A stretch of 64,000 nucleotides of DNA from an uncultured Schlesneria sp. (lineage in GTDB: Bacteria; Planctomycetota; Planctomycetia; Planctomycetales; Planctomycetaceae). Numbering within the stretch: position 1 is the first letter of the stretch; each line of letters begins with the position of its first letter. Made by a program: the position numbers and the translations under genes. This document shows, piece after piece, positions 56,159 to 64,000 of the stretch. The notes beneath the pieces were generated by a model, which had not been told where the DNA came from, made no database searches, and saw nothing but the letters and a program-made list of their open reading frames with translations. The DNA is taken from contig CAIQIR010000057.1 in assembly GCA_903871875.1 (NCBI GenBank), positions 114,997 to 178,996 of the forward strand, read 5' to 3'.

Positions 56159-59100
56159 ATGCTGCTGAATTCGTGGGGCAACCTGCTGCGAGATTTGTTC
56201 ACTCGAAATTCTCAGACCGCTCGAAGACAACGAAGACCACCGGGCCGCCAGCGATCAAAACAGCCTCAGGCATCACTCGTCGAGTGGCTGGAACCACGGC
56301 AACTTCTCAGCGCCACACCGATTGCGGTGGGCGCGGTCGTCAACGGAACGTTGAATCCCGGCGACTCGGCACAGTTCTATCAGTTTTCAGGTACGGCTGG
56401 GGAAGTCGTTCAACTGAATCTGATCAACCTTTCGACGACGGGAGCGCCCAGTTCCCCGAACAATATTCAATGGTCTTTGGTCGCTCCCAACGGTACCAAT
56501 TCTCTCTCGCCGAATTCTAATTTCACGCTCGATTCGGCGGGAACGTATACGTTGATTGCCAGCGGCACCACCGCGGCCACCACGACCACGAATTATTCGT
56601 TCAGCATTTCGAATGCGGCCTCGTCGATTCCACTTTCCCTGAATACGACCGTGACCGGCAACATTTCTGAAGTCAATCAGCAAAACATCTATACCGTCAC
56701 GTTGACGGCACCAACACCCCTGTGGTTCGCCAGCGAGACGAACGACTTGCAAATGGGTTGGGAACTGACTGGACACGTGGGGTATTCGTCGAACACTCAA
56801 TACCAGCTCCAATCCTTCGGCCAACTTGACGCTTACATTGGGACTTCAGGAAATCTCGGTACCCTGCTTCCCGGCACGTATCAATTGACGGTCGCTGCGA
56901 TGCCGCAATCGAGCTCGCACACCGGGAGCTACGCGTTCACGTTATTGAGTTTCGCCAACGCCACGCCGATCACGGTAGGAACTCCAGTGAATGCCACATT
57001 GAACCCGGCCAATGGGGCAGAGGTCTATCAGTTCAACGGAACGGCCGGACAATCGGTCTATCTCAGCAGTACGAACTTCGCCACGACAAACACGATTCCG
57101 GATTCCGACTGGGGAAGGAACCAGTGGGCGTTGTTCGACCCCTACGGAAAGCTGATCACCAGCGGCGATTTGGAGAACGACCTCGGCCAGGTCACACTTC
57201 AACTCTCGGGTGCATACACGCTGCTGCTGACGGGATCCGTCGTCAATAACGGTATCACCACCGATACGATTAACGTCACGCCCGTTTCCAACGTCACGAC
57301 CCCGCTAACGTTGAATTCGCTGATCCAGGGAAGCGTTGCCCTGCCAGGACAGGTTCAAAACTACACTTTCACGCTGGCAGCTCCGACGACAATTTGGTTC
57401 GACAGTCAGTCGACTGACAACTTTCTGAACTGGTCGTTCGCCGGTTTACCGGCGCCTGGAACGAGCCAATTTGCCACGCACTCGACAGGAACCTTCGTGA
57501 GCGACACCAATCTGGGGTTGCTGGGAGCGGGCACGTACACCCTGTCCATTACTGGTGCGCTCGTTCAAGGCAATCCGGGAATCGGCATTCATACCGGTTC
57601 GTACGCCTTCAATCTGTTGACCTTTAGCAACGCCACTCCGATCACCCCCGGGACGCCTGTGAACGTCTCTCTGAACCCTGCGAACTCGACGCAGATGTAC
57701 CAGTTCACGGGAACGGCCGGCCAGGCTTATTATTTTGCCAACAGCGGTTTCTCGACGACGGATACTTCCGGTGGAAACGGCAACGGAACGTGGTCGCTGT
57801 TTGATCAATACGGCGTTCAGCTGTTCAGCAAGGGACTGCAGTCCGATGGAGGACGCATCGTTCTGCCGAACTCGGAAACCTATACGCTGGTCGTCGCGGG
57901 TTGGACAGGCGACAACGGCAGCACGAACGCGTCATACAACATCCTGCCAACTAACGATGTGAACACCACGTTGACATTGAATTCGGCGGTGACCGGCGGC
58001 CTGGTGACGGCTGGTCAGCAAAACACCTATACGGTGAATTTGACAACGCCCACCCAGTTGTGGTTCGACAATCGGACCAACAACGCCAATCTGACGTGGC
58101 AACTGTCATGGCCCAACGGAGTTGTTCCGACGCCGGCATCGGGCCAGAACCCGACACCGTTTAATGCCGACGATCAGAACCTGGGTTTGTTACCGGCGGG
58201 AACCTACACTCTGACCATCAAAGGCATCGGTAACGCAACGGGCAGCTACGTCTTCAACCTGTTGAACCTCGCCAATGGAACTCCGATTGTCGCCGGCACC
58301 TCGGGCTCGCCCACCGGCGCCACGGTCACCGGCACACTCAACCCGGCCAACGAAACCAATCTGTATTCCTTCACCGCCAACGCCGGAGATCACCTGGCGT
58401 TCAACAATCTGTCGATCACGGCGGGCTCGAGCGCATCGTGGCAATTACTGGATCCGAACGGAGTCCTGGTGTTCAGCAGTACGCTGGGGACGAATCAGTC
58501 TGGCGTGCTGTTGAAGTTGTCTGGGAATTACGTATTAGCGGTTTCCAATTTTCTCGGCGCCACGGCAACGACAAGTTACAGCTTTCAAATCAACTTCCAA
58601 TCGAACACGCCGCCGACAATCAATACCGCCGTGCCGATCAGTTTGGGCGCGACTTACAACAATTCCAGTAACACCGTCGGTGCGTCAGGCGAATTGGACT
58701 TCCAGTTCACGCTCACACAGCCGAAGCGATTGTGGTTTGATGCGACGGGACAATCGATCGGGGTTTACACGTCCAGTGGTAGCAACACCTATGCAATGAC
58801 CTGGCAGATCTGGGGGCCTGAAGGGACGCTATTGAGCTCCTTAAACGGTCCCTTTACGTCCGGCAGCGCGAATCTGGGCTTGCTTCCGTCCGGAACGTAT
58901 ACGATCAAAGTCAAGGCCGACCCGACGGTCGTCGCGGATTTTCCGGCCACCGGCTATGCCTTCCGGCTCGTCGATGTCGCCAGCGTGCCAACGATTCCTG
59001 TTGGAACGCCCGTCGCTGCCGTTGTCCCGGCTCCGGTCGACACGCAGCTTTATCAATTCTCGGGAACCGCGGGCCAGATTGTCTATCTCCACAGCCTTAG

Positions 59101-62100
59101 CCCCAATGTGCCTGACAATGGTCTGAAGGCGAGTTTGTATGATTCGTACGGTTCGCTCGTCGCCAATCAGATTCCTCAGTACAGTGGACTCAACGTCGGC
59201 TTCCAATACATCTTGCCCATCACCGGAAATTACACTCTGGTGCTCGGCAACCGTGGCCAAACACCGTTTGTAGTTTTGCCTCAGAGCGCTCCGGTACCAT
59301 TGACTTTGAACACCCCGGTTTCCGGCACACTGAGCAGTCCAGGCCAAACGGATCGCTACACGTTCACATTGACAACGCCGACGCAATTGTTGTTCGAGAA
59401 TCCTTCGACCACCAATCAAGCGTATTGGCAGATTACCGGGCCCTCGTCACTCGTCGTTGGTTCTTACGACGACTTCGGATACGACAGTCGAACAACTGGA
59501 TTGCTGCCCGCAGGGACGTATACCCTGAGTGTCATCCCCATACTCTACGTCACCACTCCCATCAACTATGCCTTCGATCTCTTGAGCCTAACAAACCCGG
59601 TGACGATCACCCCCGGGACGTCGGTAAGTTCCGCACTAAGTCCCTCAAGCCCAACGCAGGTTTTCCAGTTTTCTGCCCAGGCGGGACAGATCATCAACGA
59701 GACAACCTCGGTCTTGTCGACAACGGGCACGGTCGGACCTACGACAACGATGCTGTACGACCCGAACGGCAACCAGATCTCGAACGGGGATCTGCTGCAG
59801 GCGACAGGGTTGTATACGCTGGTCGTCAGTGGAAGCCCGATCAATACGGGCACTGTCAACTTTTCAGCCAATGTCACGCTGCAAGACGCGTCCACACCGC
59901 CAGTCGCGATCACGCTGAACACTCCTGTTTCCAGCTCGATCAACTCGTCGCAGCAAACAGATACTTACACGTTCACATTGAACTCGATGTCTCATGTGTT
60001 GTTTAACAGCTTGACCTCTGACACTGACGTGCAATGGGAATTGATCCTTCCCAATGGGAATACCGTAAACAGCGACGGAGGCTATAATAACCCGACGTTC
60101 GCCGCGGGGAATTTCGATTTGTTCGTATTGCCGCCCGGCGATTATACGTTAAAAGTCCGGCCGTACGGCAATTACACCAATGGCGAGAGCGCCCCCTATT
60201 CCTTCAATCTGCTCGATCTGGCCAATGCGCCTCCCATCACTCTGGGGACAAATATCAACGGGACATTGAGTCCTGCAAACGCGGCGCAGTCTTATCAATT
60301 CACGGTGACCGCTGGTGAGACCGTGGACTTGAATACCACCAGCTTTTCGACGACAGACACGTCGGGAAACAACGGGTCCGCCTTTTGGACCTTATATGGC
60401 CCGAATGGATTTCCCTTTCCCATCAACGATCCGACGACGAATAACTGGACGGAATCTTTGCTGGCCCCCGGCGATATTCGTTATACCTTTGGGAGGGGGG
60501 GGATCTATCGATTGGTGCTTGAGGGGAATGTGAATAACAATGGCACCACGAACTATTCGTTCAACATCCACACTCTGACCGACCCCCAAACCCCGTTGAC
60601 CATCAATTCTACGGTCAGCGCATCGAATCCCAGTTCGGTCCAGCAACAGGACTATACTTTCACTCTGACGACACCCGCAAATCTGGTGTTCAACAGTCTG
60701 ACGAACAGCGCCAACGAGTATTGGGGCGTGAATGGTCCGACGGGTTCGCTCTACTTGGGGAACAACAACTCGTATCTGTCTCCATTCAGTTCCGGTGATC
60801 AGCCACTTGGCGTTTTGCCGCCCGGTCAGTACACGTTGTACGAATACGGAGCGGGCTCGTTTGCGTTCAGTCTGATCAACTTAAGCAATGCGACCACCAT
60901 CGTTCCGGGCACGGCAGTCAATGGTTCGTTGAGCCCTGCCAACTCGGAGCGGGCCTATCAATTTACAGGCACGGCAGGCCAGACCTTTTATTTCGGCAAC
61001 ACGGGCTTCTCGACAACCGATACTTCGGGACAAGCGGGCAATGCCACCTGGACGCTGTACGACCCCTACCAGACACCGGATAACCCATACGGCGGTAACG
61101 TTTTCCACCAAGGCTTGCAGTCGGATGGCGGACGAGTCACGTTGCTGGATTCGGGCACCTACACGCTCGTCGTGTCAGGAGCGTTTCCTGAAAACGGAAC
61201 GACAAACTACTCCTTTAACATCTCGCCCGTGTCCGACAAAACCACGGCGTTGACAGTGAACTCACCGTTGACCGGCAGCATCAACATTCCAGGTCAACGT
61301 CAGACCTACACCTTCACATTATCGGCAGCATCCCGACTCTGGTTCGACAGCCAGACTAATGACAGCAATTTCAATTGGCAATTGTCTGGACCGGGGGGCA
61401 TCGTACCAACCCCCGCGGCCAGTCAAGGCCTGACGGCCTTTAGCAGCGACGATCAAAACCTCGGCTTTCTGCCCGCAGGTTCGTACACGCTGACCGTGAC
61501 GGGAACGAGCGCCCATACCGGGAACTTTGCCTTCAACCTGCTTAACCTGGCCAACTCGACACCGCTAACCGCGGGAACGTCGGCCTCGCCAATCGGGGCC
61601 ACAGTGACGGGTTCGCTCAATCCGGAAAATGAAGCGAATCCTTATTCTTTCACGGCCAATGCCGGTGATCAGTTGACGTTTCATAACCAGTCGATTTCGC
61701 TGAATTCGACCGCGACGTGGCAATTGCTCGACCCGAACGGAGCCACCGTTTTCAACAGTACACTGGGAACCGATCAAACGGGAGTGACTCTCTATTACTC
61801 GGGCACTTACACGCTGGTGATTAAAGCCCCCGTCAGCGCCACGACGCTGACCAGTTACAGCTTCCAGTTGAACTTCCAGTCCCATCAGACGCAGGTTCCT
61901 TTCACGGGAATTCCGCTCACCACAGGATCCGTCTACAACAACTTGACAAATCCGGTTGGGGCCTCAGGCGAAGTTGACTACCAATTCACGTTGTCCACAC
62001 CGACCATGCTGTGGCTCAATCCTCAGGGATACGTCGGCCTGACGACCTGGCAATTAACCGGTCCCGCGGGCGTCTTTCTCACTTCGACAGGCGGAAACCA

Positions 62101-64000
62101 ACCGACGCGTCTGAGTGCCGGCGATCAGTTCTTTGGCAATTTGCCCCAGGGATCTTATTCGCTCAAGGTGTTTGGTTCGCAAGGGGCACCTTATGCATTC
62201 AATTTAATGAATCTCGCGAACGCCACGCCGATCACATTGGGAACAAACGTCAATGGGACCGCAGCCAATTTTGCGGATCAATTCTATCGTTTCTCGGCTA
62301 CAGCGGGACAGGTTGTCGACTTTTCGACCGCGGGACTCGGGGGCTGGAATGTGTACGACCAGCACGGGACTCGCGTTTACAGTGGAGGGGCCTCATCCTC
62401 GATACCAACGGGTAAGTTCACGTTGCCGAGCACCGGCAATTACACGCTTGTCGTCCTCTCCCCTACGACCACTTATTCGTTCAAGTTCCAATCCGAAACC
62501 GACAACACGATTCCACTGGTTTTGAACACGGTCACGCAGGGAAATATCGTCGTCCCGAATCAAGTCGATCAATATACGTTCACGCTGACCACTCCCCAAT
62601 CTGTGTACTTCGACGCCTTGAGCGACAACCCCAACTTGAGTTGGTCTTTTGAGGGTTCCCCTTCGTACCCGGCTTTGGGCTTCCCGGATGAATATCTGGG
62701 GTTGTTGTCCCCCGGAAAATACACACTTAGTGTGGCAGGCACGAATGGCCAGACAGGGACCTATGCCTTCAACCTGCAAACGATGCCCAATCCATCAATG
62801 ATCACATTGAGCGACGCTGGCGGCGTTTATACAGCCGGCGGTGTCTATACAGGGAGTGCATTCCCGGCCGTGGCGACAGTGACGGCACCAATGCCGGGCG
62901 GCAGTACGTTCGCCCTGAATGGCACGACCGTCTTTACTTATTACACGGGTAACTCGGTAAACGGAACCGGCACGAACGTCGCGCCGACCAACGTGGGCAC
63001 CTACACCGTAGTCGCGTCGTTCACCAGTTCCGATCCCAACTATGCCAATGTTACGAGCGCGCCGCTAACTTTCACGATCACCTCAGCGACTCCGAACGTG
63101 GGCGTCACAGACGTCGGTGGGACGTATAACGGCAACCCCTTCCCGGCGAGCGCCAAAGTCACTGGTGCCAAGGGTGCCACTGTCAACGGAACCTCGACGT
63201 TCACTTACTATGTCGGGAGTGGAACAACCGGTACCAGTTCAACGACTCCCCCGAGCGGCGTGGGGACCTACACCGTCGTGGCAACGTTCACCAGCTCGGA
63301 TCCGAACTACACGGGTGGCTCCAGCCTGCCCATCACCTTCAGTATTGCTCCCGCCACCCCGGTCGTGACGGCCATAGATCCTAGTGGTACCTACAACGGC
63401 AATCCCTTCCAGGCAACGGCGCAGGCGACGGGTGTGGGTGGTGTCACGGTCAATGGAACGGCCACCGTCCAGTATTACACGGGTAGCACCGTCAACGGAA
63501 CGGGTACGTCGACACCGCCAACCAGCGTCGGAACCTACACCGTGGTGGCCTCGTTCACCAGTTCCGATCCGAATTACAGCGGTGCCACCAGTAAACCGGT
63601 GACATTCACGATCAACCCTGGCCCAGCCTCGAAATTGGTGATCCAATCGGTCGGTGGAGGCAATGCCGGCGGCTATCTGTCGGCCGTAAAAGTTGCGGTG
63701 GAAGATGCCTACGGCAATCTGATCAGCGGTAATACTTCGACGGTCACCATCGCCGTAGCCAGTGGTCCGGGTGGCTTCGCCGCGGGCAGCACGACCAGCG
63801 TCGCGGCCGTGAACGGGATCGCGACCTTCTCGTCGCTGATTCTGCGGACCGCCGGCACGTACACGCTGAGTGTCAGCGATGGCACGTTGACCGGAAGCAC
63901 CTCCGGATCGGTGGTGGTGACTTCTGGCCCGGCGACCAAGATCGTGATCGGCAACCCGCCGCTGGCGGCGACGACCACGGTCACCGCCGGAACGGTATTC
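56159..64000 (+). CDS. giant secreted repeat protein with LEPR-XLL motif (runs off window)
   Basis: Open from ATG 56159 (AAGGGA 8-9 bases upstream) to the window end: 2,614 codons, no stop; frame checked at ten spots. LEPRQLLSA at residues 44-52 is the LEPR-XLL motif of very large planctomycete surface proteins. About ten beta-sandwich units resembling pre-peptidase C-terminal domains follow, each 200-230 residues, opening with patterns like ANATPITPGTPVN.TLNPAN and YQFTGTAGQ (starts near 56321, 56950, 57629, 58268, 58976, 59588, 60217, 60881, 61550, 62213). Then come three ~90-residue MBG-like units (near 62812, 63092, 63359; YNGNPF, VGTYTVVASFTSSDPNY) and two Big-like units (GPASKLVIQ, GPATKIVIG). 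Likely an adhesin or cell-surface scaffold. Confidence 0.88.
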   Translation, partial: MLLNSWGNLLRDLFTRNSQTARRQRRPPGRQRSKQPQASLVEWLEPRQLLSATPIAVGAVVNGTLNPGDSAQFYQFSGTAGEVVQLNLINLSTTGAPSSPNNIQWSLVAPNGTNSLSPNSNFTLDSAGTYTLIASGTTAATTTTNYSFSISNAASSIPLSLNTTVTGNISEVNQQNIYTVTLTAPTPLWFASETNDLQMGWELTGHVGYSSNTQYQLQSFGQLDAYIGTSGNLGTLLPGTYQLTVAAMPQSSSHTGSYAFTLLSFANATPITVGTPVNATLNPANGAEVYQFNGTAGQSVYLSSTNFATTNTIPDSDWGRNQWALFDPYGKLITSGDLENDLGQVTLQLSGAYTLLLTGSVVNNGITTDTINVTPVSNVTTPLTLNSLIQGSVALPGQVQNYTFTLAAPTTIWFDSQSTDNFLNWSFAGLPAPGTSQFATHSTGTFVSDTNLGLLGAGTYTLSITGALVQGNPGIGIHTGSYAFNLLTFSNATPITPGTPVNVSLNPANSTQMYQFTGTAGQAYYFANSGFSTTDTSGGNGNGTWSLFDQYGVQLFSKGLQSDGGRIVLPNSETYTLVVAGWTGDNGSTNASYNILPTNDVNTTLTLNSAVTGGLVTAGQQNTYTVNLTTPTQLWFDNRTNNANLTWQLSWPNGVVPTPASGQNPTPFNADDQNLGLLPAGTYTLTIKGIGNATGSYVFNLLNLANGTPIVAGTSGSPTGATVTGTLNPANETNLYSFTANAGDHLAFNNLSITAGSSASWQLLDPNGVLVFSSTLGTNQSGVLLKLSGNYVLAVSNFLGATATTSYSFQINFQSNTPPTINTAVPISLGATYNNSSNTVGASGELDFQFTLTQPKRLWFDATGQSIGVYTSSGSNTYAMTWQIWGPEGTLLSSLNGPFTSGSANLGLLPSGTYTIKVKADPTVVADFPATGYAFRLVDVASVPTIPVGTPVAAVVPAPVDTQLYQFSGTAGQIVYLHSLSPNVPDNGLKASLYDSYGSLVANQIPQYSGLNVGFQYILPITGNYTLVLGNRGQTPFVVLPQSAPVPLTLNTPVSGTLSSPGQTDRYTFTLTTPTQLLFENPSTTNQAYWQITGPSSLVVGSYDDFGYDSRTTGLLPAGTYTLSVIPILYVTTPINYAFDLLSLTNPVTITPGTSVSSALSPSSPTQVFQFSAQAGQIINETTSVLSTTGTVGPTTTMLYDPNGNQISNGDLLQATGLYTLVVSGSPINTGTVNFSANVTLQDASTPPVAITLNTPVSSSINSSQQTDTYTFTLNSMSHVLFNSLTSDTDVQWELILPNGNTVNSDGGYNNPTFAAGNFDLFVLPPGDYTLKVRPYGNYTNGESAPYSFNLLDLANAPPITLGTNINGTLSPANAAQSYQFTVTAGETVDLNTTSFSTTDTSGNNGSAFWTLYGPNGFPFPINDPTTNNWTESLLAPGDIRYTFGRGGIYRLVLEGNVNNNGTTNYSFNIHTLTDPQTPLTINSTVSASNPSSVQQQDYTFTLTTPANLVFNSLTNSANEYWGVNGPTGSLYLGNNNSYLSPFSSGDQPLGVLPPGQYTLYEYGAGSFAFSLINLSNATTIVPGTAVNGSLSPANSERAYQFTGTAGQTFYFGNTGFSTTDTSGQAGNATWTLYDPYQTPDNPYGGNVFHQGLQSDGGRVTLLDSGTYTLVVSGAFPENGTTNYSFNISPVSDKTTALTVNSPLTGSINIPGQRQTYTFTLSAASRLWFDSQTNDSNFNWQLSGPGGIVPTPAASQGLTAFSSDDQNLGFLPAGSYTLTVTGTSAHTGNFAFNLLNLANSTPLTAGTSASPIGATVTGSLNPENEANPYSFTANAGDQLTFHNQSISLNSTATWQLLDPNGATVFNSTLGTDQTGVTLYYSGTYTLVIKAPVSATTLTSYSFQLNFQSHQTQVPFTGIPLTTGSVYNNLTNPVGASGEVDYQFTLSTPTMLWLNPQGYVGLTTWQLTGPAGVFLTSTGGNQPTRLSAGDQFFGNLPQGSYSLKVFGSQGAPYAFNLMNLANATPITLGTNVNGTAANFADQFYRFSATAGQVVDFSTAGLGGWNVYDQHGTRVYSGGASSSIPTGKFTLPSTGNYTLVVLSPTTTYSFKFQSETDNTIPLVLNTVTQGNIVVPNQVDQYTFTLTTPQSVYFDALSDNPNLSWSFEGSPSYPALGFPDEYLGLLSPGKYTLSVAGTNGQTGTYAFNLQTMPNPSMITLSDAGGVYTAGGVYTGSAFPAVATVTAPMPGGSTFALNGTTVFTYYTGNSVNGTGTNVAPTNVGTYTVVASFTSSDPNYANVTSAPLTFTITSATPNVGVTDVGGTYNGNPFPASAKVTGAKGATVNGTSTFTYYVGSGTTGTSSTTPPSGVGTYTVVATFTSSDPNYTGGSSLPITFSIAPATPVVTAIDPSGTYNGNPFQATAQATGVGGVTVNGTATVQYYTGSTVNGTGTSTPPTSVGTYTVVASFTSSDPNYSGATSKPVTFTINPGPASKLVIQSVGGGNAGGYLSAVKVAVEDAYGNLISGNTSTVTIAVASGPGGFAAGSTTSVAAVNGIATFSSLILRTAGTYTLSVSDGTLTGSTSGSVVVTSGPATKIVIGNPPLAATTTVTAGTVF

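Overview
The window looks like a chromosomal segment from a planctomycete (Planctomycetota). The gene signatures point that way: a giant secreted protein whose N-terminus carries an LEPR-XLL motif, a tandem-duplicated UvrA of about 2,550 residues, a VF530-type DNA-binding protein, and a large DUF3857/transglutaminase/TPR protein. Genes are widely spaced, operons are short, and GTG/TTG starts occur. The genus cannot be fixed from this sequence.

Layout. 0-6 kb: end of an unknown gene, a thioredoxin-like protein, VF530, then a tight pair made of an SbcD/YhaO-like protein that has lost nearly all its metal ligands and an SbcC/YhaN-like ATPase. 6-22.4 kb is mostly housekeeping: two very small ORFs (32 and 34 aa), an outer-membrane-type protein, an M28/PDZ peptidase, a TIM-barrel/cupin sugar-enzyme pair, a divergent membrane pyrophosphatase, PlsC, a UxaA-family dehydratase, an intact SbcD/YhaO paralog, a lipoprotein and NadB. 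22.5-30.2 kb is one reverse-strand gene for a four-ABC-module UvrA with an unrecognised ~400-residue C-terminal extension. 30.4-37.5 kb is an accessory, decaying region: truncated lipoprotein, serine-recombinase remnants, DUF1254-like remnant, REP/RAYT-like remnants, a DUF5722 gene bracketed by palindromic repeats, a SnoaL-like gene fused at its 3' end to antisense sequence of a truncated methionine aminopeptidase, and a ParD-like antitoxin gene with a palindromic operator. 37.6-49.4 kb: transglutaminase/TPR protein, S41 peptidase, SbtA-type bicarbonate transporter, small proteins, a GyrI-like protein, and a response regulator next to an unusual fusion protein. 49.8-64 kb: a membrane-anchored EEP-family hydrolase, a carboxypeptidase-regulatory-like/thioredoxin protein, a YCII-like protein, an LRR protein, and the first 2,614 codons of a giant repeat protein that runs off the window end.

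The strongest leads are: (i) the pseudo-nuclease/ATPase pair with an unlinked intact nuclease paralog; (ii) the C-terminal extension on tandem UvrA; (iii) a family of ~75-90 bp palindromic elements bracketing the DUF5722 gene; (iv) the ParD-like/MetAP module with its operator; (v) the fusion of a conserved unknown domain to a quinone-oxidoreductase domain. All assignments come from reading motifs by eye; no database search was run.
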